Program-made: the position numbers and the translations under genes
Notes under the pieces: generated by a model
The model's input: the letters and a program-made list of their open reading frames with translations, nothing else
What the model was told of the DNA's origin: nothing
Database searches by the model: none
Shown here: piece after piece, positions 9,922 to 18,055 of the stretch
Layout: each line of letters opens with the position of its first letter
Numbering within the stretch: position 1 is the first letter of the stretch
Source: Corynebacterium imitans
GTDB lineage: Bacteria > Actinomycetota > Actinomycetes > Mycobacteriales > Mycobacteriaceae
Assembly: GCF_000739455.1 (NCBI RefSeq)
Contig: NZ_CP009211.1
Coordinates: forward strand, 1,809,458 to 1,873,457
DNA length: 64,000 nucleotides
Direction: 5' to 3'

Positions 9922-10835
9922 AGCAGCCGCACCGCCAACACGCCCGCGAGGATCAACACGAGCCCGGCCGCGCGGGTCGCGTTGATCTTGCGTTTGGCGG
10001 CGCCGAAAGCGCCGACTGATTCCATCACCTGGCCGCCCGCGATGGTGCCCGCGTTAAACGCGATCACGGTCGTGGCCGTGCCGAGGATGGGTACGAGTGT
10101 CGCGCCACCGATGACGAAAGTCGCGCCGACGACACCGCCCAGCCACATCCACCACGGCCCCGCCGTGGGTGTACGGGTGAGCTGGCGCGGGCTGGTCACC
10201 AGCACCGCGATGAGAAGCAGCAGCGCGCCGACCGCCAGGTTAATCTCGGCGGCGTGCAGCGAGGAGCCCGCGATCGTGCCCAGGTATCCGTTGACCGCCG
10301 CCTGGATTGCCGAGCCCATGCCGACGGCGACGCCGAGCAGGCGGTAGAGCCACAGCCCGGCCCCGTCGGCGTCGCCGCTTGCGGCATTGCGCCGCACGCC
10401 GAGCACCACCGCGATGCCGAGAAGCACTACTGCTGCGCCGAGGACGCGCAGCAGGCTCACCGACTGCTGCGGCGAGTGGAACAGGCCGAAGTAGTCGATG
10501 GTAAGCCCCATGATGACCTGTCCCAGGATCGGGAGCACCACGGTCTGTACCGCGCCGAGTTTGGGGAAGAGCAGGATGTTGCCCAGCACGAAGACTGCGC
10601 CCATGAACCCGCCGAGCCAGATCCACCAGGGCGCGTGGGTCCCCGGCGCGAACTGCGGCACGGGGTTGCCCACCAGCACGGCGGTAGCCAGGATGGACAG
10701 CAGCAGCGCGATGCTAAAGGAAAGCATTGCGGAGACCACCGGCTGGTTGCCTACGCTTAGGCGCAGGCGGGAGTTCGCGGCGGTCTGGATGGGGATCAGC
10801 GCGCCGATGGCAAGTGCGATGGGGAGGTGCAACAT
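9918..10835 (-). CDS. DMT-superfamily transporter, DUF606/YdcZ type
   Basis: Integral membrane protein of 305 residues with about ten hydrophobic helices in two similar halves. Each half carries a GxxxGAxFVxGN or GATFVIGGA motif next to WWxWLGG, as in the duplicated DUF606 (YdcZ) family. The substrate is unknown; members are predicted small-molecule exporters. The ATG at 10835 begins directly in the first helix (MLHLPIALAIGALIP). The extra upstream frame is basic, low-complexity sequence and was rejected. It is convergent with, and overlaps the stop of, the monooxygenase gene. Confidence 0.85.
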   Translation of the reverse strand: MLHLPIALAIGALIPIQTAANSRLRLSVGNQPVVSAMLSFSIALLLSILATAVLVGNPVPQFAPGTHAPWWIWLGGFMGAVFVLGNILLFPKLGAVQTVVLPILGQVIMGLTIDYFGLFHSPQQSVSLLRVLGAAVVLLGIAVVLGVRRNAASGDADGAGLWLYRLLGVAVGMGSAIQAAVNGYLGTIAGSSLHAAEINLAVGALLLLIAVLVTSPRQLTRTPTAGPWWMWLGGVVGATFVIGGATLVPILGTATTVIAFNAGTIAGGQVMESVGAFGAAKRKINATRAAGLVLILAGVLAVRLL

Positions 10836-10870
10836 AGCTAGGAATGCTAACGCCTCACCCGGCGTACCCC

Positions 10871-11809
10871 CTACCCCAGGCGCTGAGCGGCATCGACCAC
10901 CATGTCCCAGAACTTGTCCACGTCCAGCTCGGTGGCCGCAAACGTGGTGCAATCGGCAGGCGCGGGCGCGCGGAAATCCGCAACCGTGCGGCCGGTGGTC
11001 AATGCGCCGGAGAGTTCGACGTCGATGGGTACGGGCACGGTCTTTACCACTGACGGGTCGATGAGGTAGGCCACGCAGCAGGGGTCGTGCACCGGCGGGT
11101 TGTCGAAGCCCTGGTTGTCCTTGTAGTTGGAACGGAAGGCGTCGAAAAGCCCGACGACCAGATCGCCCACGTTGCTGCCGAGTGCGGCGAAGCGCTGCTC
11201 CACCTCGGGCGTGGCCAGGGCCTGGTGGGTCAGATCCAGCCCGACCATGACCACCGGCCAGGACTCGTTGAAGACGATGTGGGCGGCCTCCGGGTCGACG
11301 ACGATGTTGAACTCGGCCGAGGCCGTCCAGTTGCCGGTGGCATAGGCGCCGCCCATGAGCACTACCTCGCGGACGCGCTCGACGATGCGCGGCTCCAGGC
11401 GCGCCGCGAGCGCGATGTTGGTCAAAGGCCCGGTGGGCACGAGCGTGACGGTGCCAGGTTCCTCGGCCATGATGGTGTCGATGATCGCGCGCACCGCGTG
11501 GGTTTCGCTGACCTCGACGTCCGGTTCCGGCAGCTCGAAGCCGTGGATTTCCATGCCGGTGTCGCCGTGGACGGCCTCAGCGGTTTCCACCTCGCGCACC
11601 AGCGGGCGGTGCGCGCCGCGGTAGATGGGCACGTCGGTGCGTCCGGCGACGGTAAGCACCTGGGCCGCGTTGCGTGTGACTTTGTCGATGGTGTGGTTGC
11701 CGCCCACCGTCGTTAAGCAAAGCAGCTCAATCGACGGGTCGCCGAGCGCGAGCAGAATAGCGACTGCATCATCATGGCCCGGGTCACAGTCAAGAATAAT
11801 TTTACGCAC
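10871..11809 (-). CDS. Nucleoside hydrolase (IunH/UriH type)
   Basis: Ribonucleoside hydrolase of 312 residues that cleaves the N-glycosidic bond of a nucleoside to free base and ribose. The calcium/ribose-binding signature DCDPGHDD is at residues 7-14, with supporting VPTGPLTNIA, LMGGAY and NxVVDPEAA motifs and a late VHDPCC. The start overlaps the end of the upstream MFS transporter gene by 8 bases, so it is the second gene of a transporter-hydrolase operon. That layout matches the corynebacterial uridine uptake and cleavage genes uriT-uriH; the substrate assignment is inference from this context. Confidence 0.9.
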   Translation of the reverse strand: MRKIILDCDPGHDDAVAILLALGDPSIELLCLTTVGGNHTIDKVTRNAAQVLTVAGRTDVPIYRGAHRPLVREVETAEAVHGDTGMEIHGFELPEPDVEVSETHAVRAIIDTIMAEEPGTVTLVPTGPLTNIALAARLEPRIVERVREVVLMGGAYATGNWTASAEFNIVVDPEAAHIVFNESWPVVMVGLDLTHQALATPEVEQRFAALGSNVGDLVVGLFDAFRSNYKDNQGFDNPPVHDPCCVAYLIDPSVVKTVPVPIDVELSGALTTGRTVADFRAPAPADCTTFAATELDVDKFWDMVVDAAQRLG

Positions 11810-13256
11810 GGTTGGCCTCCTCAGCGGCGATGGTGTCGGGCAGATCCTGCGGGCGCGGGATCAGGAAGGAAGTGCAGAACGCGGCAATCAGCAGCACCAG
11901 GCCCGCGATCATGCCGGCGCGGTAGCCGCCGCCCTGGTCCGCGAACGAGGTGACCACCGCGAAGATGACGGTGAACGAGATGCCGGCGCCGAGGTTGAAC
12001 GCGCCCGCGTTCAGGCCCGGCAGGTAGCCCTGGTTGTACTTCGGCGCGAGCGTGACGTGCAGCGAGCCAAGCATGATGTTGGCGATGCCCGCGTACGTGA
12101 TACCCGCGGCGATGGAAAGCAGCAGCAGAAGCACCGGCGTCGGGTTGCCCACGATGAAAATCCCCATGAGCACCGACAGTGCCGCCCCACCGATGCCGAT
12201 CTTCAGCACCAGGTTGTAGCCCAGTCGGCCGGCGAGGAAACCGGCCAACGGCCCGACGACAAGCCCGGCGATGGCGTATGGCGTAAGCGTCCAGAAGGAG
12301 ACGGTGCCGGCCGACAGGCCGGGGCCGTGCACCTGGTCCTGGGCCAGGTTGGGCACCAGGCCGTTCATCACGGCGAAGATACCGGTCATGGTGAGCGTGG
12401 TGGTGGTCAACAGCGCCCAGGTACGACGCTGCTTGATTAGGTCGGGCTGCACCAGCGGGTGGTGGGTGGAGTGCTCGGCGCGCCAGAAGACCACGAGCGC
12501 GGCCGCGCCGATGGCCAGCAGGATGATCACCATGAACCAGTTGGCCTCGGCGAGCGCGCCGGCCTCGTTGAAGGCGGTAAGGATCGTGCCGATCGCCACG
12601 ACGAGCCAGGCCACCCCCTTCCAGTCCATCGGCTGCAGCTCGTTGGACTTCGTCTCCGCCACCCCGTAGCGGATGGTAAAGACCGCGGCGAGTGCGAACG
12701 CGCCGATCACCCAGAACAGGGAGCGGAACCCGAAGGCGGCGGTGAGCCAGCCGCCGAGGATGGCGTCCACGCCCGCGATGCCGCCGTTAATGGAGGTCAA
12801 AATGCCCACCAGGAACGCGAACTGCTTCTCATCGCGCACCGCCTGCCGCAGCATCACCGAGGTCAGCGCCACCGTCGGCCCGGAGACACCCTGCACCACG
12901 CGCCCGATAAACAGCATGGTCACGTTCACCGATAGCGCGGCGATGATCGAGCCGACAACGGTGACGGCCATCATGCCCACGAGCACCTTCCGGCGGCCAA
13001 TCAGGTCACCCCACCGCGGCATAAACAGCGAGAACAGCGCCGCCGCGGTGAAGAACGCCGTCTGCGTCATGCCGATCTGGCTCGCGGTAGCGTCCAGCTC
13101 CACCTGCATCGTAGCCAGCGCGGGCGCGAGCATGGAGGCGTTGAGCTGGAACGCGAAAACGGCGGTGAGCAGGGCCAACATGAGTGGCCACACTTGTGAG
13201 GACGGGAGTTTCTGCCCGGGCGCGGGGACCTGGGCGTTATCGATGCCACTTGTCAT
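11802..13256 (-). CDS. MFS transporter, probable nucleoside permease (UriT-like)
   Basis: Major facilitator protein of 484 residues with 12-14 predicted helices. The loop between helices 2 and 3 reads MPRWGDLIGRRKVLVG, the MFS motif A. The first gene of a two-gene unit with the nucleoside hydrolase and overlapping it by 8 bases, it most likely imports the nucleoside that the hydrolase cleaves. The fold is also that of DHA2 drug exporters, so an efflux role cannot be excluded from sequence alone. No ribokinase or LacI regulator is adjacent, unlike the C. glutamicum uri cluster. Confidence 0.85.
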   Translation of the reverse strand: MTSGIDNAQVPAPGQKLPSSQVWPLMLALLTAVFAFQLNASMLAPALATMQVELDATASQIGMTQTAFFTAAALFSLFMPRWGDLIGRRKVLVGMMAVTVVGSIIAALSVNVTMLFIGRVVQGVSGPTVALTSVMLRQAVRDEKQFAFLVGILTSINGGIAGVDAILGGWLTAAFGFRSLFWVIGAFALAAVFTIRYGVAETKSNELQPMDWKGVAWLVVAIGTILTAFNEAGALAEANWFMVIILLAIGAAALVVFWRAEHSTHHPLVQPDLIKQRRTWALLTTTTLTMTGIFAVMNGLVPNLAQDQVHGPGLSAGTVSFWTLTPYAIAGLVVGPLAGFLAGRLGYNLVLKIGIGGAALSVLMGIFIVGNPTPVLLLLLSIAAGITYAGIANIMLGSLHVTLAPKYNQGYLPGLNAGAFNLGAGISFTVIFAVVTSFADQGGGYRAGMIAGLVLLIAAFCTSFLIPRPQDLPDTIAAEEANRA

Positions 13257-13309
13257 GCGCCACAGTTTATTGCAAAAACGGCCGCATCACACGGGTAGAA
13301 AATGGATTT

Positions 13310-13828
13310 TTAGGTGTTCCGCAACGACACCGGGGAAACCTGGTGTTCCGGGTCGTACCAAAGAATCCTGAAGAGCGCCCCCGATCGGAAGCCCCACAAT
13401 CTGGTTTCACCAGAGAGTCGAAAGCGAAACAGTCGTTCTTCTACGGCAGGTAGTTCGCTGAGCCTCTTTTGTGCTTCCTTGGAAAGAGATTCGATGGCTT
13501 GGTCATGGTTCCGTGCCCGTTTCTTTCTCCCTGACATGACCGTCTCAGCGAGGCAATCCTTCCACTTCTTACTGGTTACCTCGTCGAGAAACTTCAGTAG
13601 TTCCACTGATTCAGAGGCGGAGAGGTCCCAGCGTCTTCCATCGTTCCCCGGGATCGCGTCAATTTCTCTCGCGGTCCAGCGGACGAACTCTTCCCGGTAC
13701 CCTTCGGATGCTAAGGCTTCACCCGGGACGCGCTTTTCTGCGTCACCGGCATCCGGGAATGGAGTTTGCTTGATCTTGGCGTTGTTCCGTTGCTTCGCAA
13801 GCTTCTTGCGAGCGCGCTTGCCACCCAT
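13310..13828 (-). CDS. Putative toxin partner of the Panacea protein
   Basis: A 172-residue protein, 3 bases downstream of a Panacea-domain gene. Its first 25 residues are strongly basic (RARKKLAKQR), followed by a helical middle. The C-terminal 45 residues are compact and aromatic-rich, ending RLWGFRSGALFRILWYDPEHQV. Such a WGFR...ILWYDPEH ending resembles RelE/HigB-like or related small nuclease folds, but I cannot assign a family with confidence. Position after a Panacea antitoxin gene, with almost no spacer, is the main argument for a toxin role. Confidence 0.6.
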   Translation of the reverse strand: MGGKRARKKLAKQRNNAKIKQTPFPDAGDAEKRVPGEALASEGYREEFVRWTAREIDAIPGNDGRRWDLSASESVELLKFLDEVTSKKWKDCLAETVMSGRKKRARNHDQAIESLSKEAQKRLSELPAVEERLFRFRLSGETRLWGFRSGALFRILWYDPEHQVSPVSLRNT

Positions 13829-13831
13829 TTT

Positions 13832-14284
13832 CTACGCCGTAGATGCGGACTGGACGGCACTGTAGAAGTCTTGCATGACTTCTTCATTGATCGTGCTCGT
13901 GGAGGGCTCGCCGTCAGCGATGCCCTCTCGTGCTTCTCGCCAAGGCCGCTCGCTGTGCGCGAGGTCGCTCAACTGCTGGCCGCTGAGGTGCCCGTACGCC
14001 TCTAGGACCACATCGATGGTTTCTTTCTCAGCGTCAGTGAGGTTGCCGGAGTCACCGGGGAACATCGCAAGCTCTGCGGTGAATTTCCCGCGGTGCTGAT
14101 CGTAAAGTTCCCGCACGATTGGCCCATTGGCCCAAGCTTCTATGCGCGCGTGGAATAGCGGTTTTTCATCCCACACCAAGTTCCACGCTTGAGCGTAGTA
14201 GATCAGCTTCTGCAACTTCATAGTGCTGACGCTCCCCGATTGCCGTTCGAGGATGTAGCGCGCCACGTCATTTACTTGGGCCAT
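13832..14284 (-). CDS. Panacea-domain (DUF4065, SocA/GepA-like) antitoxin
   Basis: A 150-residue Panacea-domain protein. The N-terminal half has the family pattern: VARYILERQ, MKLQKLIYYAQAWNLVW, then IEAWANGPIVRELYDQHRGKF. The last 60 residues are a helical segment with an E/D-rich LTDAEKETIDVVLEAYG. In known PanAT systems this domain is the antitoxin that neutralises unrelated toxins. Here it is the first gene of a two-gene unit, with the putative toxin 3 bases downstream. The pair sits between a transporter gene and a beta-lactamase-like gene without other phage genes. Confidence 0.8.
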   Translation of the reverse strand: MAQVNDVARYILERQSGSVSTMKLQKLIYYAQAWNLVWDEKPLFHARIEAWANGPIVRELYDQHRGKFTAELAMFPGDSGNLTDAEKETIDVVLEAYGHLSGQQLSDLAHSERPWREAREGIADGEPSTSTINEEVMQDFYSAVQSASTA

Positions 14285-14323
14285 AACATCTCCTCCCGCA
14301 TACCCCCTGGATGTAAAAACACT

Positions 14324-15130
14324 CTACCCCATCAGCGCCTCCCACACAGCCGTGTTTGTCTCCTGCCACAGCGGCTTCGCCCAGTCGCCGAACTCACGGT
14401 CCGTCAGCGCCACCATCGCCTGCCCGTCGGCCACCCACAGATACGTACCCGCCATACCGAAGTGCCCGACCGTGTCCGCGGGCATCCCGTCGCCCGTCCA
14501 GTGCGGTGCCTTCTCCCCCTTAATCTCAAAGCCAAGGCCCCACGGGCAGGGCTTCTGCATGCCGTAGCCTGGCACAACACCGCGCAGGTCCCCGAATTGG
14601 TTCGAAAACGCCTCGCGCAGCGTCCCCTCTGCTAGAAGCTTCGGCTCCAGCAGCTCCTGCGCGAACAGCGCCAGGTCGCTTATCGACGCCCGCCCGCCAT
14701 GGCCCGCCGACCCATACACTTCCGCCGTACGCATCCCCAGCGGCTCGAAGACCCCCTCACGCAAGTAGTCGCCGAAGCCGATCCCGGTTTCCTCCTCCAA
14801 AAAGTCCGCCAGAATCTCGTAGCCGGCGGAGGAATAGATGCGCCGCTCGCCCACTGGCTTTTGCAACTCGCGCGTATCAAAGCCCACACCACCGGCGTGC
14901 GCGAGCAGGTGCCGCACGGTCGCCCCCTCGGGCCCGCAGGGTGTGTCCAGCTCGAAGGCCCCCTCCTCCACCGCGAGCAGGATGCCGTAGGCCGAGAGCA
15001 ACTTGGTCACGCTGGCCAGCTCGTAGACGCCCTCGGCATCGCCGTACGTGCCGGTGCGCGTGCCAATCAGCGCGGCGCTGACGTTGTCGGCGGGCCAGGA
15101 ATCCAGAAACGGGGCTAAATCGACGTGCAT
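14324..15130 (-). CDS. Serine hydrolase, beta-lactamase (class C/PBP-like) family
   Basis: A 268-residue protein of the beta-lactamase-related serine hydrolase family. The SxxK nucleophile motif is SVTK in ELASVTKLL, the second motif is YSSAGYEIL, and the third, KTG-equivalent, is HFGMAGTYLW. It lacks a signal peptide from the chosen ATG at 15130, so it is predicted cytoplasmic and is more likely an esterase or peptidase than a resistance enzyme. The longer frame (from 15157) adds only nine residues. It is divergent from the AbgT-family transporter, with a palindromic site between them. Confidence 0.8.
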   Translation of the reverse strand: MHVDLAPFLDSWPADNVSAALIGTRTGTYGDAEGVYELASVTKLLSAYGILLAVEEGAFELDTPCGPEGATVRHLLAHAGGVGFDTRELQKPVGERRIYSSAGYEILADFLEEETGIGFGDYLREGVFEPLGMRTAEVYGSAGHGGRASISDLALFAQELLEPKLLAEGTLREAFSNQFGDLRGVVPGYGMQKPCPWGLGFEIKGEKAPHWTGDGMPADTVGHFGMAGTYLWVADGQAMVALTDREFGDWAKPLWQETNTAVWEALMG

Positions 15131-15149
15131 GAGCTTCAAGCCTACCAAT

Positions 15150-15187
15150 GTGTACACGACACCTGGTTTGTGTAAGCTGGCTTACAC
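15150..15187. promoter_or_regulatory. Paired palindromes upstream of AbgT-family transporter
   Basis: Two inverted repeats lie in the divergent region: GTGTACAC at 15150-15157 and GTGTAAGC-TG-GCTTACAC at 15170-15187. The second has perfect 8-base arms. Their placement about 110-150 bases upstream of the transporter start is typical of an operator for a dimeric repressor. No regulator gene is adjacent. Confidence 0.5.
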
Positions 15188-15298
15188 CTGAGCGCCGGAA
15201 GGGGTAAGGGTCACCGGCCGAACGGCCTTCATAACTGCACGCAGCCTGCACTTTTTTTAAAAAAGCGCGGGCCCCAACGAGCACGAGAGGGAGAATCG

Positions 15299-17047
15299 AT
15301 GACCGGTTCCTCTAAAGTCCCGCCCGGAGACACGGGCACGAACGAAAAGGCCAAGGGCCGCGAAGACAGCCACGAGCACGAAGACGGCGAGGGCGCAGGC
15401 TTCCTCGGCTTCATCGAAAGGGTCGGCAACAAGCTGCCGGATCCTTTCTGGCTCTTCGTCATCCTCGCCGGCGTTGTTGCCGTGACCTCCTGGATCGGCC
15501 ACAAAATCGGCATGAGCGCCGTCGACCCCGGCACGGGTGAGACCATCGAGGTGGAATCGCTGCTCACCGGCGAGAACATCTCGCGCATGGTCACCGACGC
15601 GGTGGAGAACTTCATCGCCTTCCCGCCGCTCGGCGTGGTGCTTTCGGTGATGCTGGGCGTGGCCGTAGCAGAGCAGACTGGCTTCCTCGGCGCCCTGGTG
15701 CGCGCGATGGTGGCCAAGGTTGGCCCGCGCATGCTCACGTTCATGGTGGCGCTGGCCGGTGTGACCGGTTCCGTGGCTTCCGACGCGATCTACGTGATCA
15801 TCATCCCGCTGGGCGCGCTCGCCTTCCACGCGGTGGGGCGCTCGCCGATCGTGGGTGCGATGGTGGCGTTCGCGGCGTCGTCGGCAGGCTTTAATGCCTC
15901 GCTGATCCTCAACATCACCGACCTGCTGCTCGCCGGCATTTCTACCTCGGCGGCCAACATTGTCGACGAGGCCTACGAGGTCTCCCCGTTGGCCAACATC
16001 TACTTCGTCATCCCGTCCGCGGTGGTGCTCGCGCTGGTGATCACTGCGGTGACTGAGTTCTTCGTGGACAAGAAGGCGCAGGCGCTGGTCAACCACGATC
16101 ACATCGAGACCAAGGAACTCGCTTTTGACAAGATCGAAAGCCGCGAGCACGCCAAGGCCCTCAAAGAGGCCGACTCCGGCGACCCGCTGGTAGAGGAGGC
16201 CGCTGGCAAACCTAAGGAGACTCCAGAGCCGGAATACGAGCGCCAAGAGGGCGAGCTGACCGAGGAGCAGCTCAAACTCTCCCCCATCGAGTGGAAGGGC
16301 ATGCTGTGGTCCACCGTGGCGCTCGTGCTGTTCCTTATCGCCTACTTCGTTCTGCTCTTCGTCCCGGCCTCGCCGTTCGCGCGCCCGGAGGAGGGCTTCA
16401 TGGAGTCCCCGCTGATCCGCGCGATTGCCGTGCCGATCGCCCTGGCGTTCTTCCTTCTGGGCCTGGTCTACGGCCTGATCGTCGGCACGATCACCTCAGC
16501 CGCGGATATCCCGGCGTTCATGGCGCGCGGCCTGCAGTCGCTGCTGCCGATGCTGGTGCTCTTCTTCGCCGTCTCCCAGTTCCTGGCCTGGTTCACCTGG
16601 TCCAACCTGGGTTCTTGGACCGCGATTAACGGCGCGGAACTGCTCCAGCGCTGGAACCTGCCAAACGTCCTGCTCTTCCTCGGCTTTGTGATCATGGTGG
16701 CGCTGGTCAACCTGTTCATCACCTCGGGCTCCGCGCAGTGGGCACTCATGGCCCCGGTGGTAGTCCCGATGATGATGTACGTGGGCATCGCGCCGGAGGT
16801 CACCCAGATGCTCTATCGCATCGGCGACTCCCCGTCGAACATCATCACCCCGATGTCGCCCTACTTCGCGCTCGCACTGACCTTCCTGCAGCGCTATTAC
16901 AAGAAGGCCGGCGTGGGCACGCTCATGTCCCTGGCGCTGCCGTACACCATCGCGATGATGGCGGGCTGGTTCATCTTCTTCCTCATCTGGTACTACGTGG
17001 GCATCCCGCTCGGCCCGGGCTCGCCGATGGACTACCAGGTGGGCTAG
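15299..17047 (+). CDS. AbgT-family transporter (aminobenzoyl-glutamate / antimetabolite exporter type)
   Basis: Polytopic membrane protein of 582 residues in the AbgT family, whose members import p-aminobenzoyl-glutamate or export sulfonamide-type antimetabolites. The family body is clear: PDPFWLFVILAG near the N-terminus, the re-entrant regions GVTGSVASDA and SSAGFNASL, and GDSPSNIITPMSPYF near the end. A charged 30-residue N-terminal extension and a long acidic cytoplasmic loop at about residues 270-325 (PETPEPEYERQEGELTEEQ-like) stand out. ATG 15299 follows GAGAGGGA. Transcription ends at a strong hairpin. Confidence 0.88.
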   Translation: MTGSSKVPPGDTGTNEKAKGREDSHEHEDGEGAGFLGFIERVGNKLPDPFWLFVILAGVVAVTSWIGHKIGMSAVDPGTGETIEVESLLTGENISRMVTDAVENFIAFPPLGVVLSVMLGVAVAEQTGFLGALVRAMVAKVGPRMLTFMVALAGVTGSVASDAIYVIIIPLGALAFHAVGRSPIVGAMVAFAASSAGFNASLILNITDLLLAGISTSAANIVDEAYEVSPLANIYFVIPSAVVLALVITAVTEFFVDKKAQALVNHDHIETKELAFDKIESREHAKALKEADSGDPLVEEAAGKPKETPEPEYERQEGELTEEQLKLSPIEWKGMLWSTVALVLFLIAYFVLLFVPASPFARPEEGFMESPLIRAIAVPIALAFFLLGLVYGLIVGTITSAADIPAFMARGLQSLLPMLVLFFAVSQFLAWFTWSNLGSWTAINGAELLQRWNLPNVLLFLGFVIMVALVNLFITSGSAQWALMAPVVVPMMMYVGIAPEVTQMLYRIGDSPSNIITPMSPYFALALTFLQRYYKKAGVGTLMSLALPYTIAMMAGWFIFFLIWYYVGIPLGPGSPMDYQVG

Positions 17048-17071
17048 CCCCCGCTTCTCGACGCCCCCTTC

Positions 17072-17118
17072 ACCCCGGCCCCGCCTCCTACCCCAAGGAG
17101 CGCGGGGCCGGGGTTGTT
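17072..17118 (+). terminator. Terminator of the AbgT-family gene
   Basis: A 12-13 bp GC stem (ACCCCGGCCCCGC with GCGGGGCCGGGGT) encloses a second small CTCC/GGAG hairpin and is followed by TGTTTC. Confidence 0.85.
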
Positions 17119-17353
17119 TCAGGGCATCACACGCGAAGTACGGAAAGAGCCTCTCGCCTTGAGGCGGCAAAATACCTTTTATTCCTCGCAGGAGTTCTAT
17201 TCCCGAGCCTGTCACGCAACCTGGAAACGCCGCCCCTTTCCCTGCCAAAAAGCTTGTACTAACCAGTACATTTACCCAGCAGGGGCTGGAATTTCGTGGT
17301 TAGATGTATATGTCATTATTTCCACCCTCATTCTCTTGAAAGGAATACTTCCC

Positions 17354-17980
17354 GTGCCAAGTGCTCGTGAACTTACCCGGATGATGAAAGACATCCAGGA
17401 ACTCGTCCCCGCAGTCGTCGCTGCGATCGTTGCCATCGCTACCGCTCTCGGCGTGCTCATTCCGAGCCTGGAAGATGGCTCCAGCAGCAACGCACTCGGC
17501 GGCACCGCCGATACGAACAATAGTCGCCCAACCGACTCGAAGGGTGGGTTCTCGAAGCCGGAGGCCACCGTGAGCAACTACCTGGTCGACCAAAAGAAGT
17601 TTGACCCGCGTGCGCTCAAATCGAACGTGTCCGTGACGGTGGACGGCAAGGACTATGCGAAATCTCTGATCTCGACCGATAATAATGCACACTTGAGCAA
17701 CCAGCAGTTCATCGTGCCAGCAGGATACGAAAGCCTGAATTTCACCGCTGCATGGTCAGACACTGTTCCTAATTCCGGCGGTGTAGGAATCGTCACAGTC
17801 ACACTCGACGGCGGCGAACGTGGCAAGGTTTACGTCAAGCAGGGTGAGTCAAAGCCCCAAAAGATCGACGTCCGCGGCGGCGGCCGAGTTCATATCTACT
17901 TCAAAGCTGTGAACAATCTCAACGAGAACAAGCGCGCAGAGGCCAACGGCCTCGCAGCGCTTTCCCCAGTGCTGAAGTAA
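17354..17980 (+). CDS. Membrane-anchored exported protein, possible carbohydrate-binding (NPCBM-like) fold
   Basis: A 208-residue protein I do not firmly recognise. A single hydrophobic helix near the N-terminus (LVPAVVAAIVAIATALGVLI) acts as an uncleaved anchor or signal. It is followed by a Ser/Asn-rich linker and a beta-rich domain containing NVSVTVDGKDYAKSL and FIVPAGYESLNF and ending RVHIYFKAVN. That order resembles NPCBM-type carbohydrate-binding modules, but this is tentative. The frame is open farther upstream; GTG at 17354 with AAAGGA before it is the best start. It ends just before a terminator shared with the convergent lipoprotein gene. Confidence 0.65.
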   Translation: MPSARELTRMMKDIQELVPAVVAAIVAIATALGVLIPSLEDGSSSNALGGTADTNNSRPTDSKGGFSKPEATVSNYLVDQKKFDPRALKSNVSVTVDGKDYAKSLISTDNNAHLSNQQFIVPAGYESLNFTAAWSDTVPNSGGVGIVTVTLDGGERGKVYVKQGESKPQKIDVRGGGRVHIYFKAVNNLNENKRAEANGLAALSPVLK

Positions 17981-18004
17981 TTCGCTCTATCTTTGTGCTT
18001 CAGG

Positions 18005-18040
18005 GAGCGGCCCGAGCTTTTATTCTCGGACCGCTCTTTC
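18005..18040. terminator. Intergenic terminator between convergent genes
   Basis: GAGCGGCCCGAG and CTCGGACCGCTC form a 12-bp stem with one mismatch around an 8-base TTTTATT-type loop, followed by TTTC. It can serve the gene ending at 17980 and perhaps also the opposing lipoprotein gene. Confidence 0.75.
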
Positions 18041-18055
18041 ATATGTCAGAGCAAT

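Noticed and set aside
13310..15130. Prophage remnant covering the PanAT-like pair and neighbours
   Set aside because: No phage structural, integrase or lysis genes; neighbours are ordinary metabolic or transport genes.
14324..15130. Antibiotic-resistance beta-lactamase
   Set aside because: SxxK, YSS and HxG motifs fit the broad serine hydrolase family, but there is no signal peptide, and sequence does not support a resistance enzyme.
15257..16246. Antisense frame opposite the AbgT-family gene
   Set aside because: His/Arg/Glu-rich product without motifs; a shadow of the transporter gene.
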